This document shows, in pieces, positions 55,752 through 64,000 of a stretch of DNA of 64,000 nucleotides. The notes beneath the pieces were generated by a model that searched no databases, was not told where the DNA came from, and was given only the letters and a program-made list of their open reading frames with translations. Within the stretch, counting starts at the first letter, position 1. Each line of letters starts with the position of its first letter. Made by a program: the position numbers and the translations under genes. Where the stretch lies: assembly GCF_026196735.1 (NCBI RefSeq), contig NZ_JAPHUF010000012.1:1-64000 (forward strand), written 5' to 3'. The stretch is from Sulfurimonas sp. Lineage in GTDB: Bacteria > Campylobacterota > Campylobacteria > Campylobacterales > Sulfurimonadaceae.

Positions 55752-56843
55752 TTGGCAAGAGTAAGAAGTAGAAAATATTCAGGTGTATATCTAAATAAAC
55801 TGTCTGATGGTGACATAACATATTCTATAAATTATAAAGATATTGATAATAAAAAAACTTGGTTTACTGTAGGTAAAAAATCAAATGGTATTACTGAAAT
55901 ATATGCATACAACAAAAGAAACGAGTTTATAAATAAAATAAAGCTCGGAGAAGAACCACCAGCAGTTCTTAAGAGAAAGAAAAAAGATATAGTTTCTCTT
56001 GATAGCATCGCGATAGAGCATTATCAGTCGAAAGAAAATCACAACCGCAATAATAAACTCTCAAAAAGAAAATATGAAATGCATATATCACCAATATTAG
56101 GTAAAAAAGATATAAAAAACATTACAGCAGAAGACACGCAAAAACTCCAGAGTATTAAGTTAAAAAAGTTTGCTCCAAAAACTGTGAACACTATTTTAGG
56201 AGAGTTGAGTGTTGTTTTTAACTATGCCATAGATAAAAATATCATTGCCCAAAATCCTTTAAAAAAAGTCAAATCACTAAGAGTTGATAATGTAAGAGAA
56301 AGGTACCTAAGTAAAGAAGAAGTTTCTATTTTGCTTGAACATACCAAAGTAGATGAGCAGTTGCATATATTTATACTAATTGCTTTAACTACAGGAGCTA
56401 GAGTTGGGGCTATATGTAAAATTACGCCAAGAGATATAAACTTTGAAACAAAGACTATAAGTGTGTTAGATGAAAAAAATAATGAAAAATATATAGCATT
56501 TTTAGGTAGCCAAGCACTTGAAGAACTTTTAAAAATAAGAGTGAAAAATATAAAACTTGATATTCCTGTTTTAAAAGAAAATGAAGCGAACCTATATGAT
56601 CAAATAAAATTAAAAGCTAGAACTATTCTTGATAAGTTATTTAATGATGAGGATATTGATTCAAAACATAAAGTAGTTATACATACTTTGCGACATACAT
56701 TCGCTTCTCATTTGGCAATAAATGGCACCCCAATTTTTACAATTCAAAAGTTGCTTAACCATAAAGATATTAGGATGACTTTGAGGTATGCAAAGCTAAA
56801 TACCGATACAGGAAGAGATAGTATTTTAAAACTAGGATTTTAA
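55752..56843 (+). CDS. Tyrosine recombinase (integrase), TTG start
   Basis: 363 residues. N-terminal arm- and core-binding regions (about 1-165) and a catalytic domain (about 180-350) with Arg (TGARVG), HTLRHT (His-x2-Arg), His in NHKD and the nucleophile Tyr in MTLRYAKL: all active-site residues are present. The TTG at 55752 follows AGGGTAAC. It faces away from repeat B, as integrases next to their left att site usually do, and it probably moves the element that starts there. Confidence 0.9.
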   Translation: MARVRSRKYSGVYLNKLSDGDITYSINYKDIDNKKTWFTVGKKSNGITEIYAYNKRNEFINKIKLGEEPPAVLKRKKKDIVSLDSIAIEHYQSKENHNRNNKLSKRKYEMHISPILGKKDIKNITAEDTQKLQSIKLKKFAPKTVNTILGELSVVFNYAIDKNIIAQNPLKKVKSLRVDNVRERYLSKEEVSILLEHTKVDEQLHIFILIALTTGARVGAICKITPRDINFETKTISVLDEKNNEKYIAFLGSQALEELLKIRVKNIKLDIPVLKENEANLYDQIKLKARTILDKLFNDEDIDSKHKVVIHTLRHTFASHLAINGTPIFTIQKLLNHKDIRMTLRYAKLNTDTGRDSILKLGF

Positions 56844-57117
56844 CTAGAATAGAAGAGAGTATGGCTAAAAACCTGTACTGTTTTTGTGCTTTTGGTTGGT
56901 ATTTTTATAAATAAACTAAACAATAGACCGTTCAGCGTTTTGTGCCAGTAATCGATAGTCATTAAAATTATATAATAGTTCAACAATTTAGTTCGAAACT
57001 TGGAGCAAGTTCCAAAATCTACAAGTTTAGTAACTGTATAGTCTACAGGGGGACATTCCAGAAAAAAGTCATTTTTGACATAGTAGTAAAATGAGTAAAT
57101 TAAACATGTTTTAGCAA
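56844..57117. other. Intergenic region after the integrase
   Basis: 274 bases without a gene. It contains AGGGGGACATTCC near 57046-57058, followed by a small TCATTTTTGA stretch. This resembles insertion-sequence ends I have seen in general form but cannot be tied to any element. Nothing else stands out before the operator at 57118. Confidence 0.4.
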
Positions 57118-57163
57118 AAGTATAAAGTGTTACTTGACACTTTATACTTAATTAGGCTATACT
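57118..57163 (+). promoter_or_regulatory. Operator palindrome and promoter of the MerR operon
   Basis: 57118-57149 has perfect 13-base arms, AAGTATAAAGTGT and ACACTTTATACTT, around a 6-base spacer. It covers the -35 TTGACA (57134-57139); the -10 TATACT follows at 57158-57163 with an 18-base spacer. The MerR-type gene starts 30 bases later. Likely the operator for autoregulation of the five-gene operon. Confidence 0.7.
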
Positions 57164-57192
57164 TTCTCAAATAATTTCTAAAAGGATATACG

Positions 57193-57846
57193 ATGTCTAT
57201 AAAAATGAGTGAACTAGTTAAATTAACAGATACCCCAAAATCAACTATTCTTTATTATGTTAAAGAAGGTTTGTTGCTCGAGCCACAAAAACCAAAACCA
57301 AATCTTCACCTTTACGATGAAAGTTCTATTGAAGTCATAAAGTTTATTAAATATTTACAAAGTAATTTCGGTTCTTCTATTAGTGAGATTAAAGCTGTTA
57401 TAAATAACGGAAGCTTTGATTTTGAGAGAGGTTTTGAAGCGATACTTGAAACTCTTAACATGCTTATGGGCTCAGCACATCAAAGTACATATACCCAGCA
57501 GTTTATTTGTGAAAATTATAAAATAACACAAAAAAAACTAGAATCTTATCTTGATACGGGACTGTTATTTAAACGTGATGGGGCATTTACTACAAAAGAG
57601 CTTGAAATATTAGAGATTCTTTTAAATCTTGAAAAACTTGGTATTGCTACAGATGTTACACAGGCGTATGTAAAACATGCAAGAGAGTTAGCTAAGTTTG
57701 AAGTTGAATTTAGTAAAAAGTTTTTAGAACAAACTCAAAATAAAAATGAAGCTCTTAAAACACTGTTTGATACTACTCTGATTTTAAAACCGTATCTATT
57801 TAATATGCATACACTTAAATCTTATCAAGAAAGTGAGAAAATATAA
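57193..57846 (+). CDS. MerR-family regulator of the acyl-condensation operon
   Basis: 217 residues: a MerR winged helix (about 1-70, MSELVKLTDTPKSTILYYVKEGLL, then LYDESSIEVIKFIKYLQ) and an all-helical C-terminal part (about 75-217) that appears to repeat an HTH-like module (ENYKITQKKLESYLDTGLLF). No Cys cluster for metal, so a small molecule or lipid ligand is more likely. AAAGGA precedes the ATG. Its stop overlaps the next ATG by one base. Confidence 0.85.
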   Translation: MSIKMSELVKLTDTPKSTILYYVKEGLLLEPQKPKPNLHLYDESSIEVIKFIKYLQSNFGSSISEIKAVINNGSFDFERGFEAILETLNMLMGSAHQSTYTQQFICENYKITQKKLESYLDTGLLFKRDGAFTTKELEILEILLNLEKLGIATDVTQAYVKHARELAKFEVEFSKKFLEQTQNKNEALKTLFDTTLILKPYLFNMHTLKSYQESEKI

Positions 57847-60800
57847 TGAAAACATTATTAAATATTAAAGGCTTTATACCTTTTATAATTATCTTATTTA
57901 TTAATGCGATGTTAGATATAGGTCATAAAATTACGATTCAAAATGTATTACTTAAAAGTTTTGAAGGGGATACTCTAATCATTCTTAGTGCACTTATAAA
58001 CGCAATGATTCTTTTACCATTTATATTACTATTTTCACCATCAGGTTACATTAGTGATAGATTTTCAAAAACAAAAGTTATTCGCTATGCAGCAATAAGT
58101 GCTATATTTTTGACACTGCTGATTACATATAGTTATTATCAAGGGTGGTTTTACACATCATTTGCATTGACTTTTATTTTGGCAATTCAAAGTGCTATAT
58201 ATTCACCTTCAAAATATGGATTAATCAAAGAGTTAACAGGGGTTGAAAATCTAGCAACGGCTAACGGTGTAGTTCAAGCTGTTACTATCGTATCAATCCT
58301 TTTAGGTTCAGTTTTATTTTCTATTGTCTTTGAGAATTATTATGCAAATGTTACAGATACAAATGCAATTTTACAAAGTATCGCACCTATTGGATGGGTA
58401 TTAGTTACTCTCAGTATTGTTGAATTTTTTTATGCTTACAAATTACCAGTTACTAAATCTAAAAAAGCTACAGAAAGTTTTGATATGAGTAACTATTTAG
58501 ATTTGAGTTACCTAAAGAAAAATATTAAACTTATTAGATTTGATAAAAATATTTGGCTTAGTATAATCGGTCTTAGTATCTTTTGGGGTGTTGGACAAGT
58601 TATGGTCGCTGCTTTTCCTGCACACTATAAAGAGATGACTGGTGATGAAAATGCAATTATTATTCAGTCAATTTTAGCTGTTAGTGCGATTGGTCTTGTT
58701 ATAGGTTCTATCACAGCAGGTCGTTTTTCAAAACTTCATATAGAACTAGGTATTGTTCCAGTTGGAGCAGTTGGAATTTTTGGCTCATTATTGTTATTTG
58801 CATTTTCTTCTAATCTTTACACTATGGGTATAGCAAGTTTTCTTTTTGGATTTTTCGGCGGGCTTTTTATTGTCCCTCTCAACGCATCTATCCAGTACTT
58901 TGCAAAGGATTCTGAACTAGGGACCATATTAGCTGGAAATAATTTTATTCAGAACATTGTAATGGTGGTTTTTTTAATCCTTACTATCCTTTTTGTAAAG
59001 ATAGGGCTTACAAGCTCAATGCTTTTGATTTTTAGTGCTATTATCACACTTTTTGGTAGTTTATACAGTATCAAAAGACTACCACATCTTTTTGTTCGTA
59101 TATTACTATTGCCAATTTTATGGACAAGATATAACTTAGAAGTAAGAGGTTTAAATAACCTACCTCAAAGTGGTGGTGTTTTACTTTTAGGTAATCATAT
59201 CAGTTGGATTGATTGGATGTTAATTCAGGTAGCTTCTCCACGTGCTGTTAAATTTGTTATGGCAAAAAGTATTTACAGCAAATGGTATATAAAATGGTTT
59301 GTGGATTTGTTTAATGTTATTCCTATCTCAGGAACAGCCAGGGGTTCTTTTGAGCAAATAAAAGAGAGACTAGATAATGGTGAAGTTGTAGCATTGTTTC
59401 CAGAAGGGCGTATCAGCTATAACGGCCAACTTAACGAATTTAAAAAAGGCTATGAGATGGCATTAAAAGATACAAGCCATCCTATTATTCCTTTTTACAT
59501 TCATGGATTATGGGGTTCAACATTCTCCCGTGCTGCAAATCATTTTAAGAAAATGACCAAAGAAGGTTCAAAACGTGATATTGGTGTTATATTTGGAGAA
59601 ATTTTACCTTCAGATACAGATGCAGAGATACTAAAACAAAAAGTTACTGAGCTTTCCAATACAACATGGGAAAATCAAATCTCAGAATCAAAACCTCTTC
59701 AGTACAGTTGGTTAAAACGTGCAAAGTCTCAACTATTTAAACGCTCAATAGTTGATGCCTTAGGAACAGACCTGAATAATGCAAAAATGATTACGGCAGT
59801 TTTACTTTTTGTTAAATCTTTAACATCATTACAAGAAAAAAATGTAGGTGTATTATTACCATCATCTTCTATTGGTTCTATTATAAATATGGCACTGTTA
59901 ATTCTTGGAAAACGCCCTGTAAACCTTAACTATACTTTGAGTTCTTTAGCAATGACAAGTGCAATACAAAAAGCAGATATTACTACAGTTATCAGCTCGG
60001 AGAAGTTCATAAAAAAACTATCTCTAAAAGGGTTTGATTTTTCACAAGCATTAGGTGAGCATTTAATGATGGTTGAGGATATTGGAAAAAGCTTTACAAA
60101 AACAAATAAAATAACAGCTTTACTACAAGCTTACCTAATGCCTGCATGGATGATAGAAAAACTTTATTTTGCAGATGTAAATATTGATGATACAGCTACG
60201 ATTTTATTTAGTAGTGGTAGCGAGGGCACACCTAAAGGAATAGAGCTTACTCATAAAAACTTGATGGCAAATATTAAACAAGTATCTGCACTTTTAAATT
60301 TTCAAGATAGTGATGTTATTCTTAATTCATTGCCGATATTTCACTCTTTTGGTTTAACGGTGACTACTTTACTACCACTTTGTGAGGGAATCACAATGGT
60401 TAGTGCACCAGATCCAACAGATGCACCTGCCATAGGCAAACTAGCGGCTCGTTATCAAGCAACAATTATGTTTGGAACTTCAACATTTTTTAGACTATAT
60501 AACCGTAATAAAAAACTACATCCGCTTATGTTAAAAAGTGTAAGGATGGTTGTAGCTGGTGCTGAAAAACTAAAACCAGAGATTAAGGGTGCATTTAAAG
60601 AAAAATTTGGTCTTGATATCTTTGAAGGATATGGAGCAACAGAAACTTCACCTGTTATATCAGTAAATATGCCGGACTCCCTTGATTTAGACTCAATGCG
60701 TCCTATAGTTGCAAATAAGATGGGGACAGTAGGTCAAGCTCTGCCAGGAACTATTGTTAAAATTGTTGACCCATCAACGCTTAATGAACTAGAAATTGGT

Positions 60801-61280
60801 GAAGATGGGCTTATTATTGTAGGAGGCCCGCAAGTTATGAAAGGCTATCTAAATGACACTGAAAAAACTGCTGAAGTTATTGTTGAGATAGATGGGATCC
60901 GTTATTATAAAACAGGGGACAAAGGTCATGTAGATGGTGATGGGTTTATTACTATTGTAGATCGTTATAGCAGATTTGCAAAAGTAGCCGGAGAGATGAT
61001 TAGTTTAGGTAGTGTCGAAGAGCAATTAGAAAATATTTTTGCTGAAAGTGTAGAGTTGATTACCGTGAACCTCAGTGATGACAAAAAGGGTGAGAAAATT
61101 GTACTTCTTTATAACAGTGAGCTTACGGAGGATGAGATTCAACAAGCTATTAAGCAAAGTAGTATGATTTCTATTATGCATCCAAGTATTTTACTACATG
61201 TAGATGAGCTTCCTAAGTTAGCAAGTGGGAAAAGTGATTTTAAAGGTGCTAAAAGTTTAGCACAAGAACTTTGTAAATAG
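57846..61280 (+). CDS. MFS transporter - PlsC acyltransferase - AMP-dependent acyl ligase fusion
   Basis: 1144 residues. Residues 1-410 are a 12-span MFS domain (LplT-like). Residues 425-600 are a PlsC acyltransferase with NHISWID (His451-x4-Asp456) and FPEGR (518-522). Residues 640-1144 are an AMP-dependent ligase with SSGSEGTPKG (789-798), GYGATETSPV and KTGDKGH. This is the LplT-Aas order: lysophospholipid import, then reacylation using acyl-ACP made by the ligase. In this operon it may instead load or export acyl chains for the KAS III enzyme. Confidence 0.9.
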   Translation: MKTLLNIKGFIPFIIILFINAMLDIGHKITIQNVLLKSFEGDTLIILSALINAMILLPFILLFSPSGYISDRFSKTKVIRYAAISAIFLTLLITYSYYQGWFYTSFALTFILAIQSAIYSPSKYGLIKELTGVENLATANGVVQAVTIVSILLGSVLFSIVFENYYANVTDTNAILQSIAPIGWVLVTLSIVEFFYAYKLPVTKSKKATESFDMSNYLDLSYLKKNIKLIRFDKNIWLSIIGLSIFWGVGQVMVAAFPAHYKEMTGDENAIIIQSILAVSAIGLVIGSITAGRFSKLHIELGIVPVGAVGIFGSLLLFAFSSNLYTMGIASFLFGFFGGLFIVPLNASIQYFAKDSELGTILAGNNFIQNIVMVVFLILTILFVKIGLTSSMLLIFSAIITLFGSLYSIKRLPHLFVRILLLPILWTRYNLEVRGLNNLPQSGGVLLLGNHISWIDWMLIQVASPRAVKFVMAKSIYSKWYIKWFVDLFNVIPISGTARGSFEQIKERLDNGEVVALFPEGRISYNGQLNEFKKGYEMALKDTSHPIIPFYIHGLWGSTFSRAANHFKKMTKEGSKRDIGVIFGEILPSDTDAEILKQKVTELSNTTWENQISESKPLQYSWLKRAKSQLFKRSIVDALGTDLNNAKMITAVLLFVKSLTSLQEKNVGVLLPSSSIGSIINMALLILGKRPVNLNYTLSSLAMTSAIQKADITTVISSEKFIKKLSLKGFDFSQALGEHLMMVEDIGKSFTKTNKITALLQAYLMPAWMIEKLYFADVNIDDTATILFSSGSEGTPKGIELTHKNLMANIKQVSALLNFQDSDVILNSLPIFHSFGLTVTTLLPLCEGITMVSAPDPTDAPAIGKLAARYQATIMFGTSTFFRLYNRNKKLHPLMLKSVRMVVAGAEKLKPEIKGAFKEKFGLDIFEGYGATETSPVISVNMPDSLDLDSMRPIVANKMGTVGQALPGTIVKIVDPSTLNELEIGEDGLIIVGGPQVMKGYLNDTEKTAEVIVEIDGIRYYKTGDKGHVDGDGFITIVDRYSRFAKVAGEMISLGSVEEQLENIFAESVELITVNLSDDKKGEKIVLLYNSELTEDEIQQAIKQSSMISIMHPSILLHVDELPKLASGKSDFKGAKSLAQELCK

Positions 61281-61289
61281 GAAATAATT

Positions 61290-62270
61290 ATGCAAACAGT
61301 AGATATACATTCTCACCTGTTAAATAGTGAGGTTAGCTTCAATCGTTTTTACGACAAGTTAGCAATTAAATTTTTTGGTAAAAAAATGGGGTTTGATGCT
61401 AAAGCATTGATAGAAAATCCTTATGAGACATACACTAATTCATTTACAAAAATGATACGAGACTCTAAATATTTAAGTAAGACAGTACTCTTTGGTGTTG
61501 ATGCAAGGGTTGATGATAAAGGTCATGTAATACATAAAGATATCACAGTGTGCGCAACCAATGAAGAGTTGCTAAAATTATATGAAAAAAACAAGGATAT
61601 TATTATTCCATTTTTTTCTATAAACCCTATGCAACCAGATGCCCTAGACCTAATAGACAAATATACTGAGTTAGGTTTTAAGGGTGCAAAGTTTTTACAA
61701 AACTACTGGGGTGTAAATACAAAAGAAAAACGTTACAGAGCATACTTTGAAAAGTTAAAAGATAAAGATATTCCTCTTATTGTTCATATTGGTAGTGAGA
61801 GTAGTGTTCACTCATTTACAGAGTGTGAAACAATTGATATGCTCGATCATCCTTTGGAAATAGGTGTTAATGTTATCGCAGCACATATGGCATTAAGTTA
61901 TGAACCAATGAAAATATTGAAAGCATTGTCATCAAATCCTAAAAACTTTAATAGTGAATATTTTAAACTATTAGAGATGCTTCAAACTCATGATAATTTA
62001 TATGCAGATATCTCAGCACTTTTAACTCCAGTAAGAGCAAAAGTACTAAGACATCTAAGTGAACAAGAAAATATACATAATAAATTACTTTTTGGAACAG
62101 ATTATCCTGTACCATTTAGTACAGTACTTAATAGTTATGATTTAGCATATAAAAAACGTTTTGAATTATCAGATATTGAAAATCCTTTTGATCGCTATAC
62201 CCAAACTATGCTAGAATATTTTCCAGAAGACAATCCTATCTATAGTAACTATAAAAAAATATTGCTGTGA
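61290..62270 (+). CDS. Amidohydrolase-family metal hydrolase
   Basis: 326 residues with AGGAAAT before the ATG. TIM-barrel amidohydrolase-2 (ACMSD/TIM-barrel) pattern: His7-x-His9 (DIHSHL), a Lys/strand region GFKGAKFLQNYWG, VHIGSE, AAHMAL and FGTDYP near the end of the barrel. It may hydrolyse or decarboxylate a cyclic or amide substrate; nothing fixes the substrate. Tight spacing (nine bases from the fusion gene, 12 from the KAS III gene) makes it part of the operon. Confidence 0.8.
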   Translation: MQTVDIHSHLLNSEVSFNRFYDKLAIKFFGKKMGFDAKALIENPYETYTNSFTKMIRDSKYLSKTVLFGVDARVDDKGHVIHKDITVCATNEELLKLYEKNKDIIIPFFSINPMQPDALDLIDKYTELGFKGAKFLQNYWGVNTKEKRYRAYFEKLKDKDIPLIVHIGSESSVHSFTECETIDMLDHPLEIGVNVIAAHMALSYEPMKILKALSSNPKNFNSEYFKLLEMLQTHDNLYADISALLTPVRAKVLRHLSEQENIHNKLLFGTDYPVPFSTVLNSYDLAYKKRFELSDIENPFDRYTQTMLEYFPEDNPIYSNYKKILL

Positions 62271-62282
62271 AAGAATAATAAA

Positions 62283-63266
62283 ATGAGTAATCCTATAAAT
62301 ATTATTGGAATAGGTAAATCTTTACCTAATAATGAAGTAACATCATTAAGTATAGATAAAAAATTAGGTTTAGCTAGTGGTACAGTTTATCAATTAACAG
62401 GATTGCAAAAGCGTTATTTTCTAGATGACAAAAGTAATTCTTTAGACTTAGTATTTAATGCTGTAGCAGAAGCACTTAGGCATGCAAAGCTATGTATAGA
62501 TGATATTGATTGCATTATTAATTCTAGTGCGACAATGGAACAAGCAATACCATATAATGGAGCTAGTACACATAGATTATTAAATCCATCAAGACCTATT
62601 CCAAGTTTTGATATTAATATGACATGTTTAAGTACATTAAGAGCATTTGATATTGCATCTAATTTATTTTCAAACTATAACAATATACTGATTGTATCTT
62701 GTGACATAGCATCAGTAGGACTTGATTGGAATAATATAAGAACAGCAGGTATATTCGGGGATGGTGCATGTGCAATGATAGTCACATCTAGTAACTCTGG
62801 TGGAATAATAGTATCTAATTTTGAAACTCATTCTAAGGGCTATGAATATTGTATGATTAAAGGTGGAGGTTCTAAATATAATCCAAATAATTATAAAGGA
62901 GATTATAAAGATATGAGCTACTTTGAAATGAATGGTAAAAATCTTTATAAATTAAGCTCTAAAATTTTACCATCATTCATAGATAAAACTTTAAAATCCA
63001 AAGGACTTAAATTAGATGATATAGATTGGATCGTTCCACATCAAGCAAGTCAGTCTTCATTAAATCATATAGTTAAAATGCTAAATATAGATAAAGAAAA
63101 ATTCATAGATATATTCAAAACCCATGGTAACCAAGTTTCATCTTCAATACCTAGTGCATTACATACTTTAATGCATACAAAAGAACTTATTAGTGGACAA
63201 AAAGTAATGTTGGTAGGGACATCGGCAGGAGTTGGTTTAGGTCTTGTAGTTTGGGAAATACCTTAA
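62283..63266 (+). CDS. KAS III / OleA-like condensing enzyme
   Basis: 327 residues of the thiolase-fold KAS III family. Catalytic triad Cys115 (NMTCLSTLRAFD), His253 (VPHQAS) and Asn283 (HGNQVSSSIPS) is complete, and the ending GTSAGVGLGLVVWEI is typical. Glu86 (TMEQAIPYNGA) lies about where OleA has its extra catalytic glutamate. Housekeeping FabH is possible, but the operon partners (a ligase and an OleD-like reductase one base later) favour condensation of two acyl chains. Confidence 0.85.
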   Translation: MSNPINIIGIGKSLPNNEVTSLSIDKKLGLASGTVYQLTGLQKRYFLDDKSNSLDLVFNAVAEALRHAKLCIDDIDCIINSSATMEQAIPYNGASTHRLLNPSRPIPSFDINMTCLSTLRAFDIASNLFSNYNNILIVSCDIASVGLDWNNIRTAGIFGDGACAMIVTSSNSGGIIVSNFETHSKGYEYCMIKGGGSKYNPNNYKGDYKDMSYFEMNGKNLYKLSSKILPSFIDKTLKSKGLKLDDIDWIVPHQASQSSLNHIVKMLNIDKEKFIDIFKTHGNQVSSSIPSALHTLMHTKELISGQKVMLVGTSAGVGLGLVVWEIP

Positions 63267-64000
63267 TGAAAGCAATAGTAACTGGAGCTACAGGTGGTCT
63301 TGGAAGAAACCTTGTAGAATTTTTATTACAAGAAGGATGGGAAGTAATAGCTTTGGGAAGGAATAAAGAGATTGGTGATAAATTAAAGGTTAAGTTTCAT
63401 TCCTTTGATTTAAGTAATAAAGAGCTTACAATAAAGTATTTTGAAAATGCGGATATAGTTTTTCATTGTGCTGCATTCTCTTCTCCATGGGGTAATTATG
63501 ATTTTTTTTATAATGCTAATGTGATTACTACTAAAAATGTTATTGATGTAATGAAATTATATTCTATAAAGAAACTTGTTCATGTATCTACTCCAAGTAT
63601 TTATTTTGATTTTACCAATCAATATAATGTAAAAGAAAATTACATTTCAAAGAAATTTGTAAATAATTATGCTAAAACAAAGTATGAAGCAGAACAAGTT
63701 GTCTTAAATAGTGATATTGAATCTGTAATAATTCGACCACGTGGAATTTTTGGAGAGTATGATCAGGTCTTAGTTCCAAGGTTAGAAAAAATTGCTAATA
63801 AAGGTTCGCTGCCTTTAGTAAGAAATAGAAATGTGATTGTAGATGTAACCTATGTTGGGAATGTTGTGCATGCATTATTTTTAGCAGCTACTAAAGATAT
63901 CCCAAATAAGTCAATTTTTAACATAACCAATGATGAACCAATGAATATAAAAGATATTTTTACACTTGTTATGAAGAGTATAAATATTGATGTAAAATTC
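63266..64000 (+). CDS. OleD-like NAD(P)-dependent dehydrogenase (C-terminus off window)
   Basis: The ATG overlaps the KAS III stop (TAATG) and the frame stays open for 245 codons to the window edge. Extended SDR: Rossmann GATGGLG (7-13), HCAAFSSPWG, a Ser in HVSTPS (about 108) and Tyr135-x3-Lys139 (NYAKTK). This matches OleD/3-beta-hydroxysteroid dehydrogenase-like proteins that reduce beta-keto acids made by OleA. Codon use is notably AT-rich in this and the KAS III gene. Confidence 0.8.
   Translation, partial: MKAIVTGATGGLGRNLVEFLLQEGWEVIALGRNKEIGDKLKVKFHSFDLSNKELTIKYFENADIVFHCAAFSSPWGNYDFFYNANVITTKNVIDVMKLYSIKKLVHVSTPSIYFDFTNQYNVKENYISKKFVNNYAKTKYEAEQVVLNSDIESVIIRPRGIFGEYDQVLVPRLEKIANKGSLPLVRNRNVIVDVTYVGNVVHALFLAATKDIPNKSIFNITNDEPMNIKDIFTLVMKSINIDVKF

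Noticed and set aside
57046-57058. AGGGGGACATTCC as an insertion-sequence end
   Set aside because: No transposase, no matching inverted copy and no target duplication were found nearby.

Overview
The window looks like a chromosomal segment of a denitrifying campylobacterotan (epsilonproteobacterium), most like Sulfurimonas. The grounds are a recA-eno-ftsB-like-AMIN gene order shared with Helicobacter and Campylobacter, a NifS/NifU iron-sulfur pair, a futalosine-pathway menaquinone gene (mqnD), AT-rich DNA, and a complete nitrite-to-nitrous-oxide module (cytochrome cd1 NirS, NorBC, haem d1 genes). The genus is an inference; no rRNA gene is present.

Layout. 1-3.4 kb: an outer-membrane barrel protein with thrombospondin-type repeats (cut by the window edge), leuC, and two exported or unknown genes. 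3.5-6 kb: nifS and nifU, with nifU bracketed by two inverted copies of a structured repeat. 6-12 kb: murB-fliQ-mqnD on the minus strand, then divergently recA-eno-ftsB-like-AMIN. 12-21 kb: envelope and transport genes (SYLF, DUF4105 barrel with an apparent ATT start, DUF3015, MgtE, a DUF21/CBS protein, an SQR-like flavoprotein, a dicarboxylate symporter, a Sel1 protein). 21-31.5 kb: the nitrite and NO reduction region, all on the minus strand. One operon is small membrane protein-norC-norB-53 aa protein-nirS; the next is cytochrome c-nirJ-nirF-nirE-histidine kinase-response regulator. The kinase carries a metallo-beta-lactamase/ODP-type di-iron domain in place of a normal sensor.

31.6-39 kb: a lipoprotein, an SDR, a TrpD2-like protein with an MFS carrier, then a second tetrapyrrole locus (precorrin-2 dehydrogenase/ferrochelatase divergent from a fused NirDL siroheme decarboxylase). 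Perfect TTGA-N6-TCAA boxes lie upstream of the nor operon and of nirDL, so both halves of the pathway are probably under one FNR/NNR-type regulator. 39-45.7 kb: mtnK-mtnA, a NIT-PAS-HD-GYP receptor, and a bifunctional class II aldolase/SDR; together these fit a methylthioribose salvage route of the DHAP-shunt type. 45.7-54 kb: lipoproteins, a lytic transglycosylase, a deacetylase, a GNAT/nitrilase fusion and a large GGDEF/EAL protein.

54-64 kb is accessory DNA. Two 56-bp direct repeats (53955-54010 and 55541-55596) each carry the 3' end of a minus-strand tRNA gene. The first interval holds a DUF4325/GHKL ATPase pair. The second copy is followed by a tyrosine integrase and then an operon running off the window: a MerR regulator behind a 13-bp-arm palindrome, an MFS-PlsC-AMP-ligase fusion, an amidohydrolase, an OleA-like KAS III and an OleD-like dehydrogenase. 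This looks like an uncharacterised fatty-acyl condensation (olefin, ketone or beta-lactone type) pathway on an integrative element, and it is one of the strongest candidates here for an undescribed system, with the di-iron kinase and the fused aldolase/SDR.
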